Source: Tillus elongatus
Taxonomy: Eukaryota > Arthropoda > Insecta > Coleoptera > Cleridae
Assembly: GCA_964006375.1 (NCBI GenBank)
Contig: OZ023267.1
Span: 85,979,406 to 86,043,405, forward strand
Direction of reading: 5' to 3'
DNA: 64,000 nt
Part shown: positions 1-9,411 of the stretch, piece by piece
Layout: every line of letters starts with the position of its first letter
Position numbering within the stretch: position 1 is the stretch's first letter
Position numbers and translations under genes: made by a program
The notes under the pieces: model-generated
Databases searched by the model: none
Told to the model about the DNA's origin: nothing
What the model saw: the letters and a program-made list of their open reading frames with translations, nothing else

Positions 1-59
1 GCAAAAGGCTTAACCTTATTCAAAGAGATGGCTTTCAAACAAGATGTTACCTCAAAGGA

Positions 60-295
60 ATGGGGTATAACGAAGGATCTACTTGTCACCGTATCTCCTG
101 GAAAAAATATTTTGATGAAAGTCCGGGCGAAAACTTCAAGAACTATATGCAAACCCAAGGAAAACTAGCACAGAAGAGTAAACAAAGCCTGCTCGAAAAT
201 CCAAGAGTAAGAAAAAAATTAAAAACATCCGAAACTTCTATCGATTACCGCCCTAATATAGCTAAACCATTCATGGAAGAATAGCAATTGAAATT
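60..295 (+). pseudogene. possible upstream exon of the YqaJ-type gene
   Basis: Open reading of about 74 codons, rich in lysine, serine and charged residues, ending about 270 bp before the YqaJ-domain exon at 565. I recognise no domain in it. Its position and strand, and the GA-rich non-coding gap that follows, fit an exon of the same gene, but no clear donor site ties them together. It may instead be a chance open frame. Confidence 0.3.
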
Positions 296-447
296 GAAAT
301 TGAAAAATTAGTTCAACGGCTCAAGGTAATGGTAACAATGTGTTGAAATATTCAACCCTCTAATATTAGACCGTACTAAATACTAAATAAACATAAATAT
401 GTGAAAGTGTTATGTTTGTGTGTTATGCTTGCGTGCGTTTGTGTGCG

Positions 448-515
448 TGAGAGACAGAGAGAGGGCGAGAGAGATAATAGATAAATAAAAGGAGAGAGAG
501 AGAGAGCGAAAGGGC
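448..515. repeat. (GA)n-rich low-complexity tract
   Basis: Purine-rich GAGA runs within the gap before the YqaJ exon. No coding signal. Confidence 0.8.
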
Positions 516-830
516 AGAGACGAAAGAAAAACCAAATACTAATTGACTTTTGACCTTTCTTTAGATCACTGCAGATGAGCAAAGAAAACTGGCAGAGCAA
601 ACAGTGGCATCTAACTTCGGGGCCGTTATAAGAAGGAAACCAACAACACTTTGTGATCGACTTGTTAAAAGTATCTTGGGTGGTAGTAGCTTTACCAGTC
701 CTGCAACAGAATTCGGAAAGAAAAACGAAATTGTTGCCATTAGCAAAATTTGCGAACAGACTGGTAAAGTTGTTGTGCCCTGTGGTATATACATGTCTAG
801 ATAATGGTTTTTTGGGAACTTCTCCTGATG

Positions 831-961
831 GTAACTAAATAAGATTTTGCTCTTGGAAATTTATTTGCAGAATTTATCATTTAATAATTAATAGTTATTG
901 ATTAAGGTGTGATTATTTTTGTTTGTTGCCTAGTTTATTCCAATTTTCATTAAAATTATAG
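831..961 (+). other. intron 1 of the YqaJ-type gene
   Basis: Starts GTAACT directly after the SPDG codons and ends ATTATAG; splicing keeps the glycine codon and continues into the E-x-K block. AT-rich, 131 bp. Confidence 0.6.
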
Positions 962-1122
962 GAATAACTGATAACGATCAACTAATTGAAGTCAAGTGTC
1001 TCTACAAAGTGGCTCAATTGGGAATTTCTTTAGAAGAAGCGGTAAAAAGGAAACTAGTCTCCCGTTTAGAATCCAAAGAAGGCAAAATACGTTTAAAAGT
1101 GACCCATGATTATTTTTACCAG

Positions 1123-1174
1123 GTCTGTAAAACAAATATATATGACAATTTATATTTGTTTCTTCCACTTTTAG
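1123..1174 (+). other. intron 2 of the YqaJ-type gene
   Basis: Starts GTCTGTAA after a Tyr-Gln codon pair and ends with a pyrimidine-rich TTTTAG; the next exon resumes with Ile-Gln-Gly, as expected for YqaJ domains. 52 bp. Confidence 0.6.
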
Positions 1175-1487
1175 ATTCAGGGTCTGTTGAATATTACGAA
1201 GATGGAAATGCTTCTTTGTCATTTACACGGGGGACAACAACAACTTATTCATAGAAGTGATAAAGAGTGATAAAGACCTGTGGAAATCCAATATGGTTCC
1301 TAAATTTAAAAAAATATATTTAGATTCTATTGCACCGGAAATTCTATTAAAAAGAAGCGGAAGAAATTTAAAATGTAAAGACCCACAACAGCCATCTTCC
1401 TCTTCTAAAAGTTGAACATTTTTTTAGGTTCTGAGGATCCGAAAATAAGTTACCTAAATATTTATTACTATTAGTTTATCGCATAAG

Positions 1488-1745
1488 TACGTTTCCAAGC
1501 CCTACCTTTCTAGAAAGAGGGTAGGGATTCTTAACGTGCCCAACATCGACCGATGACTTCACGCCCTTTCCGAGGGGCTGAACGTGCAGACATTCAACTT
1601 GCTCAAGTACAATGTCACAAGCTCGGTTGGTGTTAATTTTACACTATGTCCGAAAAAAGTGAAAGGGCAACGCTAGAAATTGAACCCAGTACCCTTATTC
1701 GGTACAGAGGCACACGTTCGTACCACTGAATCACCGAGGCTCTAA
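1488..1745 (-). mobile_element. tRNA-derived SINE copy 1
   Basis: On the minus strand the sequence begins with a tRNA-like head: an A-box-like stretch about 1709-1740 and a B-box-like GGGTTCAATTTC at 1676-1687. The body matches the copy at 2300-2660, with the same AGGGTAGGGAT and CGCCCT blocks. No coding capacity. Confidence 0.65.
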
Positions 1746-2289
<544 letters not shown>

Positions 2290-2299
2290 CTGTGTGAGT

Positions 2300-2660
2300 G
2301 TATAATTTTCTCTTTTTGTTTCTTGTACGTCGGCCTATTTCCGCGACTATGGCCAATCACCGTCGCCAGGGAGCAGTTTCATCCCACTATCAAGGTAATT
2401 CTGCCGATCCCTGCCTTTCTCTAAGGAGGGTAGGGATATTTCATGTGCCCGACATCGCACGGACACGGGACCGACGGCTTTACTACGCCCTCTCCGGAGG
2501 GTGGAACGTACAGCCATTTAACGTACTCAAATACAATGCCGCATCCTCTGTTGATGTTAAGTATGTACTGGAAAAGCGAAAGGGGTACATTGGAAATCGA
2601 ACCCAATACCCTCCGGTATAGAGGCACACGTTCTTACCTCTGACCACCCAAGGCGCTACA
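2300..2660 (-). mobile_element. tRNA-derived SINE copy 2
   Basis: Same family as the copy at 1488-1745. B-box-like sequence on the minus strand at 2591-2603 and an A-box-like stretch near 2620-2650. The far end carries the CTATTTCC.CGACTATG block also seen at 11.2 kb. Open frames across it are not conserved between copies. Confidence 0.65.
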
Positions 2661-2814
2661 AGGTGGATTCATCAGAGGACGAAGGAGTGAAGAAGACTTA
2701 GGAGGATGAATGTATGACCTAGAGAGATGGTTCCTTCGGAATAGATTATGCCATACATTTAAAACGATTGTTTCGTTAAATAATTTTATAAAATTCGTTA
2801 GCATGGATAGCTGT

Positions 2815-2960
2815 CTGTCGTGTTAGACACTTGTCCAACACTTGTCTGTCCTGCTAGACAGCTGTCTGTACTGCTATACAGCTGTCTATCCTGATAGACA
2901 GCTGTCTATCCTGCTAGATAGTTGTCTATCCTGCTAGATAGTTGTCTGTCGTTGGTTGTA
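2815..2960. repeat. tandem ~20-bp repeats with ACAGCTGT palindrome
   Basis: About seven degenerate units of the form (C)TGCTAGACAGCTGTCTATC. The AGACAGCTGTCT core is self-complementary and is the same core as in the arrays at 27597-27973 and 61745-61975, although the unit length and flanks differ. It lies just upstream of the virus-like integrase fragment and probably belongs to that remnant. Confidence 0.8.
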
Positions 2961-3063
2961 CCTTGGAGAGATTGGTCTGCTTTTGGCTACCATAATATAG
3001 ATGCATATGTGATCATGAATGTTACCATACTTTGGTATATCCTAAACGTTGATGTATCATAAA

Positions 3064-3465
3064 AGGTTTGAACGACTTGTGGCAGATTCACTTAGGTGAG
3101 TTTACTGACTATCATCGAGAAAACTCTGGCTACAAATACATTTTAGTGGTTATAAATCGATTTTCAAAGCATGCGTGGACTCGTCCACTTAAATCTAAAA
3201 TGCTGAATAGGTGACTAAAGCTATGGTCGATATTTTAGCTAATAGTACAGCGCCCTCTAACATTCAATCTGATCTTGGCCGAGAATTCTATAACTCTAAA
3301 TTTAACAGCTTAATGAAACAATACAACATTAATCACTACAGCACTTATAGTGTGAAGAAGGCTGCAATGGTGGAAAGAGTCATACGTACCTTAAAAGCAA
3401 AGATATATAAAAACTTTAACTTATTTGGTTCCTACAAATGGTTTAATCCACTACCTGATGTTACG
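3064..3465 (+). pseudogene. Polinton/Maverick-type integrase fragment
   Basis: Two overlapping frames, shifted near 3210, read as the rve (DDE) integrase core. The first part has the DLWQ...YKYILVVINRFSKHAW block. The second has QSDLGREFYN, with the second catalytic Asp, and a YNINHYSTYS segment, with a Glu in AAMVERVIRTLK. This block order is that of Polinton/Maverick integrases. The N-terminal zinc region and the C-terminal chromodomain end are absent. The reading stops at about 3465, where KilA-N sequence begins in the opposite orientation. In an intact element this enzyme would insert linear DNA and make a 6-bp duplication, the length seen flanking element 1. Confidence 0.75.
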
Positions 3466-3477
3466 GCTTGGGTTACT

Positions 3478-4078
3478 TGGTTTTGGGGATATATCTTCGA
3501 GATGTTCTGTGACTTTAGCATTTGTTTCTCGCATAGGCTGTACTTCATCATCTACCTCCATTAATTTCACTTCAATTTTTTTAAGGTTACCCTTGTATTT
3601 TTGATTAAATTCACTTACGAAAAAATCAAAAATAATTTGATTACACTTCTCATAGAAACGATTAGATATCTAACAAGCCAAATCTAATATTACACAAATT
3701 TACTATCAAATCTTTGCAAACATATGTGCCGGATACCAAGTTGGTTTCAGCTTGTCTTCCACCAAAGTCCACCAAATGTGTAGAGGTTGTTGGTGTTAAT
3801 AATTGAGATGTTGCTTCCGCCACTTCTAGGGGATCGGAATTCGGGGCCCCTAGAGATGACTAAATGGGCTCCTTCGGTTGGAATATTTAGGGTGTCGGTA
3901 TTCCTGCTATCCAAATGTTCCTTTACCTTACTGTTGTAATAGGCAATCAACTCTTTAGTTCTCTTATTTTCCAGCCAATGATACATTTTTTTCTCACCAT
4001 TTTTACACAATTTTGTCGCATTGAAATATCAATGATTAATTAAAAGTCTTCAACTAAACAATACCAAAAGTTGTCTTT
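3478..4078 (-). pseudogene. KilA-N/MSV199-type gene fragment (third copy)
   Basis: Nucleotide sequence closely follows the intact gene at 29410-30345. The coiled-coil block is at 3490-3600, the ISNQFY-equivalent at 3640-3700, and the KilA-N end (YHWLENKRTKELIAYYN) at 3900-3985. The frame is broken several times, and the C-terminal ~100 codons are replaced by the junction with integrase sequence. The region beyond the start (4080-4240) also matches the promoter region upstream of 30345. Confidence 0.75.
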
Positions 4079-4398
4079 AATTTGCTGGTAACACACATCA
4101 CCTAATATAGCCATTTGAACAGATAGAGCAGACTGAAGCACGTCTTACTTCTAAGACAACTAAATTTTTGAATGAGCTTACGAGTGTGTACGACAATTTA
4201 TAGATATTGACACCACTTTACGGTTTAAAACTGTGTTTATTAATATTTATTTCCAACCACATTAGTCGCTCCAACATCCATCCATCCACTTTTGGCTTCT
4301 GCAAACTCTAACGTTTTTTGTGTAAATCTCGTCGACGAATTCCTTAATTGACAGTTGGTGTCACCTGCGTTATTATAGTCTGACAGCAAGCAAACATC

Positions 4399-6007
4399 AT
4401 GTTTAAGCTACAGTTTGTTGTGTCTGTTGTGTCTTTTTATGAGGCACAAACTGAAATATCTCAAATAAGTGCTGAAGACAGACAATTTGCTTTAAGTTAC
4501 CTGATTAAATATGGATATTTGTCTTTAACTGGTTCTGATAGTCAAATTGTCGAAAAACATTCAGAAGAGGAAATTACAGCTGCACTGCAACAGTTTCAGT
4601 TCAGTTATAACCTGAGAGATAGTGAGCATCTGACTCAAGATTCTTTAGAGTTGATGAAACATAAAGGATGTGGTGTGGAAGATATACTCCAACAGAATAC
4701 AGTTAAAACAAGTGGAATAAAAGGTCTTTACAATGGTATGCACATACTAAACGTGTTCAGATAATAAAAATTATAAGAGAGGCGTTTTCCCAATGGGAAG
4801 AGAATACTAATCTGCGTTCACTAAAACATCAAATGCCTGACAGGCTGATATTGTTATAGTGATTGAACCTAACACACGCAGTTTTATTTTATCCAACACA
4901 CCGTGTTACAACCCTCTAAATGGTACAGTTTTAGCCCATGCATCCAGACCTACAGGAGCTGTTAGATCTTGTGAGATACATATAAGTTCTGATATAGAGT
5001 GGTCGTTAGAAATCACCAACGTATCTACAGATGATAAAATCAGCTTATTGCAAACTATGACGCATGAAATTGGTCATGCCTTAGGATTGCAACACACCAA
5101 CGATGTAAACTCTATAATGTATCCTATCCTTACTGATCAGTTAGAACTTGGAGTCAGATATATAGGCAGTATACAGGATTTGTATGGACCACCACTAAGT
5201 ACTAGCAAACCTACAACCGCCACAACACAAACATCTACAGTTACCAGCCTGGCAATTAGAAATTCAGTTACGCAAAAAGCAACCGTTACCAGACCGACGA
5301 ATTCAGAGGCTCCCGACTTCTGACAATATATAAGTAGAATAAATACCATCTTAATTATAAATCATAAGTTGTATGTGTTTTATATGAAATGTGTCTGGAT
5401 TATATATTTAAACAATATGAAAGCACCGTATGGAACTCCAAAGTTAAATTGATTGGTACCTACGTTGGGTTACAACCTGGTAAAAGTGGATGCTATTTAT
5501 CACAAGCCAAATCGTTATATTGTTGTATTTATTAATGGTAGCATATTTTTGATTGCTTATCCAAGTTTTCACCTTCGTTATCATACTACATTTGCGAATA
5601 TGGGGCTTAAAAGTATTAAAAAACTGAATACAGCAGTCAACACCTATGTGTGTCAAACCATTCTATGTCATGATGACAACATGTATCAAATAGTAACCAA
5701 TTATGGATATAAGTTTTCAACTTTACAAGCTGGATTTACATCAGACCTCTACCCGGACATTCCATCAAAAATCGAAAGCGTTTTTCGCTACACCAATGGT
5801 CTGTTCTACTTTTTCCGTAAGAAACGATATTTTGAATTTAACGAATTCACCAACAAATTAAACAAGGTGGCACCTTTTGACCCTGATATATTTGGTATAC
5901 AATGCCCAAGTGAAACTCTTTTTGAACTGCGAAAACTTTTGCAGAAACTAACAACTTTCAAAGATGTCCTAGATGAAGACGATGAAGACTATAAAGATTA
6001 TTTGTAA
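4399..6007 (+). pseudogene. matrix metalloproteinase-like gene with hemopexin tail, disrupted
   Basis: Three open stretches (4399-4764, 4859-5323, 5453-6007) together follow matrix metalloproteinase order. First comes a hydrophobic start (possible signal peptide) and a propeptide with a cysteine-switch-like KGCGVED at about 4670. The catalytic domain has the zinc motif HEIGHALGLQH at about 5063-5095 and a Met-turn SIMYP. A Thr/Ser-rich linker follows, then hemopexin-type repeats (IESVFRY...YFFRKKRYFEFNEF) and an acidic tail. The frame changes between stretches 1 and 2; two stops separate 2 and 3. No convincing splice sites were found, so it looks intronless. It lies between KilA-N-type sequence and terminal-repeat-like sequence, so it may be cargo of the virus-like remnant. 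A decayed host gene is the alternative. Confidence 0.75.
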
Positions 6008-6107
6008 CTTATTACATTTAATAATTTATTGTTAATAAATCTATGAAAAATAGTGTCTCTTGTTTACCTCCAGCATCTAAATCCTGTCTCATTCACATCA
6101 AAGTTAA

Positions 6108-6790
6108 AAAGTTGGTCTGCGCATGAGTATATACTATTTTTGAATTCTACTCATTAAGACAATCGTCGTTGGTTTGCTCACCCCCACGTCTTTGGAGTTA
6201 TGTTAATCAACATAACTCCAAAGACGTGGGGGTTAACTTAAAAACTAAAAAAGTTGGTCTGCGCATGCGTGTATACTATTTTTGAATTCTACGCATCAAG
6301 ACAATTAACATGACACTAAACACGTAGGGGTTAACTTAAAAACTCAAAAGGTTGGTTTGCGCATGCGCAAACCGCCATATTTGAATTCCACTCGTCGAGA
6401 CGAGTAACATGACACCAAACAGTATACCTCTACATCGCTTAATAAAAAAAGTTGGTTGCGCATGCGCAAACTGTCATTTGAATTCCACTAATCGAGACGA
6501 TTAACATGACACCAAACCATATACCTTTACACCGCTTAATAAAAAAAGTTGATTTGCGCATACGCAAACCACAATCTTTGAATTTCACTCGTTGAGACGA
6601 GTAACATGACACCAAACACTATACCTCTACACCGCTTAATAACAAAGTTAGGTTTGAGCATGCGTAAACCGCCATATTTAAATTCCACTCATCAAGACGA
6701 GTAACATGACACTAAACACCACACCTCTATACCTACTATTAACAAAGTTGGTTTGCTCATGCGCAAACCGTCATCTTTGAATACGTCACC
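6108..6790. repeat. ~100-bp tandem repeats carrying two palindromes
   Basis: About seven degenerate units. Each has an AAAGTTGGT lead, a GTTTGCGCATGCGCAAAC-type palindrome (clearest near 6355-6375), GAATTCCACTC, a CTCGTCGAGACGAG-type palindrome, and an AACATGACACCAAACA block. Units begin near 6108, 6244, 6346, 6448, 6545, 6645 and 6745. The GCGCATGCGC core is shared with the terminal repeats of element 1. Confidence 0.8.
6181..6232. repeat. perfect 24-bp inverted repeat (hairpin)
   Basis: Arms 6181-6204 and 6209-6232 are exact reverse complements around an AATC loop, inside the tandem-repeat block. There is no T-run after it, so no terminator is claimed. Confidence 0.95.
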
Positions 6791-7195
6791 ACCAAAAATC
6801 TAAATGGCGGGTTCTTTTACATTGACAGTTGGTGCCACCTGTCATTTAAAACTATAAATTTCCCGCGTTTTTCACTTTCGGTCGGCCATCTTGACCGCCA
6901 TCTTGGATTACGTCACCCCAGGCTTGCCCCTTATTGGCTCTTCGTCCAGTGACGTCACTATGACGTCAAACTGGCGCTTCGCGCCGGTGCAGTGGCCGGG
7001 TGGTGGAAGGTGGTGGCACCAAAACTGGCTATCTATACCTACTGTCGCCTGACCTGTCATCTGTCAGATGTTCCAATCAGGTTAGGTCTCCATGTCTTAT
7101 GCCGTGTCCCGTTTGTTGTTTGTTGAGGTTATGTTCACACACACACACACGCGCACGTGTTAATTTGTGGTTAGGTTTCCATGTGTTTATGGTTG
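6791..7195. repeat. terminal-repeat-like relic of another Polinton
   Basis: Contains TGACGTCA-type palindromes (near 6950-6970), GACCTGTCATCTGTCAG, and from about 7060 a GGTCTCCATG...GAGGTTATGTTCACACACAC...GTGTTAATT run. The run resembles the inner part of the left terminal repeat of element 1 (7675-7830) in the same orientation. Element 1 appears to have landed beside or inside an older relative. Confidence 0.45.
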
Positions 7196-7201
7196 GACAT
7201 G
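7196..7201. other. 6-bp target-site duplication, left
   Basis: GACATG directly before the inverted repeat start; the identical six bases follow the right end at 32090-32095. Confidence 0.93.
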
Positions 7202-8014
7202 AGTAGATAGTCCAGCACCTGGGCTCACCCCCTCCACTTTTTTTCTGCGCATGCGCGATGACGTCATGCGCATGCGCTGACCTGTGACAGTTGACAGCTG
7301 ACCTGTCATTTTTGACAGGTGTCAATGTCACTGACCTGACAGCTGTCAACGTCAGTTGTCACCTGACCTGACAGGTGTCAATGTCAGCTGTCACCTGACC
7401 TGTCAGTGTTGACAGATGTCAAATGTCACCTAACCTGTCATATGTCACATCTGTCACAAGCATTCCAAGATGGCTGACCTGTAATAGACAGCTGCAACCC
7501 CTGGTTCTCTATGGAACTGCCCTGAGATGACGTCACAAGCGTTCCAAGATGTCTGACCTGTGTCCATAGATATCTACAAGTCAGGTTAGGTATTAACTGT
7601 CTTATGTCTGACCTGTGATGACGTCACAAGCGTTCCAAGATGTCTGACCTGTGTCCATAGATATCTACAAGTCAGGTCTCCATGTGTGTGTGTGTGTGTG
7701 TTTGTCGAATACCATTTGTCTGATTGTTTATTAAGGTTAAGTGTTGTATGACATGCTTATTACCAGCCATCTGATTGTTTATTGAGGTTATGTTCACACA
7801 CACGTGTTGATTACCAGTCATCTGTTTGTTTATTAAGGTTATGTTTGTATTTGTTATGTCGTCAACGTGCTATCTGTTTGTTTATTAAGGTTATGTATGT
7901 ATTTGTTTATTAAGGTTATGTATGTATTTGTTTATTAAGGTTATGTTCGCACACGTGTTGATTACCAATCATCTGTTTGTTTATTAAGGTTATGTTTGTA
8001 TTTGTTTATTAAGG
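7202..8014 (+). repeat. left terminal inverted repeat of element 1
   Basis: Matches the reverse complement of 31310-32089 with small indels. Its layers are the terminal 20-mer; a GCGCATGCGC/TGACGTCA cluster; dense TGACAGCTGTCA and TGACAGGTGTCA palindromes (7280-7450); a ~92-bp direct duplication around GATGACGTCACAAGCGTTCCAAGATG (7525 and 7617); a GT-rich stretch; and a minisatellite of TTTGTTTATTAAGGTTATG units (7720-8010). Confidence 0.92.
7246..7277. promoter_or_regulatory. symmetrical GCGCATGCGC-CRE-GCGCATGCGC cluster, left
   Basis: TGCGCATGCGC (7246-7256), TGACGTCA (7259-7266) and TGCGCATGCGC (7267-7277) lie about 45 bp from the element end. The outer motifs match the NRF-1/erect-wing consensus and the centre is a full CRE palindrome (recalled). 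Mirrored at 32016-32047. Function is inferred. Confidence 0.55.
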
Positions 8015-8137
8015 ACAGCTGTCTGTTGTTTATTGTGTTGTTAAGGTGTATTGAAGTTGTTAGGGTATTTCGTTTTTGGCGGGAAATTTGAATTTGTTTG
8101 AAAATTACTGTCTGTTGTGTCCAGAGATCTGACTCAT

Positions 8138-8195
8138 CGAGCTAGAGAACATTCTATTTGTAAAGTTGTAGAGTGGGAGAATATTCCCTAGCTCG
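8138..8195. repeat. imperfect hairpin next to left terminal repeat
   Basis: 18-bp arms at 8138-8155 and 8178-8195 pair at 16 of 18 positions around a 22-base loop. A weaker hairpin sits at the equivalent place in copy 2 (57065-57118), after the same TTGGCGG.AAATTTGAATT lead. Confidence 0.6.
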
Positions 8196-8324
8196 AGGGG
8201 AGACATCTGTTGGACACAGTCATTCGGTTTAGTCACACACACTTACATATATTAGGAAGATATTGAGCGGGTAATTTGAAATTTGATTTTAATTTGAAAT
8301 ATGATTTTTGAAAGAAAAGCATTC

Positions 8325-8415
8325 GCCTGAAATTAGATTTGAATTAGATTCGAACCCCAACCATACAGCTTACTAAGATATGCAAACGTCCCTAAACCGA
8401 TCATGCTATTCAGAC
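8325..8415 (-). ncRNA. tRNA-like (possible Pol III) sequence, left end
   Basis: On the minus strand it starts GTCTGAA and ends TTCAGGC, which can form a 7-bp acceptor-type stem with one wobble. Inside are an A-box-like ATCGGTTTAGGGACG and a B-box-like GGGTTCGAATCTAAT. A TTTTCTTT run follows immediately (8311-8318 on plus), suiting a Pol III stop. The T-stem and anticodon arm are poor, and AATCTAATTC is partly duplicated. It is a degenerate tRNA (class II-like) or a small Pol III RNA. A mirror copy lies at 30978-31067. Confidence 0.5.
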
Positions 8416-9411
8416 ATACGGTGAAAGTTTGTTCGCAGTGGTATATATAAAACAAAACCTGTTACATATGATAATTTAAAACGAGTTTATCAGGCTGATG
8501 AGTGTGTGTGTGTGTGTGTTTGCATTGCATTTAAAACGACCTCATGTGCGAACATGAGCGTGTAGTATAACATCTTCTCAAGTAATGACCTCATACACAC
8601 GATGTCTCATCTAATTCTGCTGTAAATCGTCTTCTCTGATCAAAATATCACTTATAAAGCAAATCTCTAATTTTCGTGTGTAAGAGGTTATACTAATTTG
8701 TAATTCACAGTCCTGTTGTAATGACCTCTTCAGTCTTCTATGTGAGGTGGCGCCCTCTACATATAATTTATCTTCGGTTATATAGGAGTCCCTTGCCGCT
8801 GCGTCAAGGTCATACTAGAACCTGTTTATGCGTATACCTTTGCTGATACATGTTATAATATTTGTTTTGAATATTATAGACCATAAGTTGAAATGCTGAG
8901 TTCCCTATTTATGTGTAAAATAAAGAATACGCTGTGACATCTACTGTCTTCATAAAATTTAGTTTACATACATACGTTCAAACATAATGAACGAAAATAT
9001 TACGACAAATATCATGGTGTACTTGCGATCAATATTTTGTTAAACGTATAATCTATTTTTTTAGTTATTTAATAAATGAGAAAATGTGACAATGTAATTC
9101 ACTTCCACATTAAATAAATATTTTGCAAAAAAAAATAAACTGGATGGAAACGAATTATTTGTTTCTATAAAACAACAAAAAGGATTGGTAAAATTCACAG
9201 AATAAATATTTTTAAATGAGACATTTTATATAAGTTTGTCCCGACTATACTAAAAAAATATGAGAAATACCTGTCTTTTTTTATTGAAATGCAATTGTTA
9301 ATAAAATAATAGTTTGAGACCTTAGAGAAAAAAATGTGGAACCACTTGAATCTTGAACATTTTTTTACTAAAAGGATTTAATGTAAATAAATTAAAAGTA
9401 ATATATTTATA
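8416..9411. other. element-internal AT-rich DNA without a gene
   Basis: Follows the tRNA-like sequence. Includes a short GT run near 8500 and a GGTGGCGCCCTCTAC block near 8745. I see no open frame of interest and no trace of polymerase B. Confidence 0.6.

Larger units (their letters stand above)
565..1415 (+). pseudogene. YqaJ-like recombinase/exonuclease, split by introns and frameshifted
   Basis: Three exon-like blocks (565-830, 962-1122, 1175-1415) are separated by GT...AG gaps of 131 and 52 bp. Joined in order, the blocks follow the YqaJ viral recombinase domain of the PD-(D/E)XK (lambda-exonuclease) fold. Visible landmarks are TEFGKKNE near 709, SPDG near 820, IEVKC near 986 and FYQ/IQG across the second splice junction. 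The catalytic D and E-x-K pair are present. The gene is broken: the frame shifts near 797-805 (a stop at 802, then the SPDG block in the next frame) and again near 1210-1250. This family digests duplex DNA ends in phages and large DNA viruses and occurs in intron-bearing copies in arthropod genomes (recalled). Most likely a decayed mobile or virus-derived gene. Confidence 0.65.

Noticed and set aside
6181..6232. Rho-independent-style terminator
   Set aside because: No T-run, eukaryotic context, within tandem repeats.
7000..7349. ORFs in the terminal repeat
   Set aside because: They cross repeat motifs and are not kept in the mirror copy.
8485..8500. Second hammerhead core (CTGATGAG)
   Set aside because: No stem II or GAAA follows; a GT run comes next.
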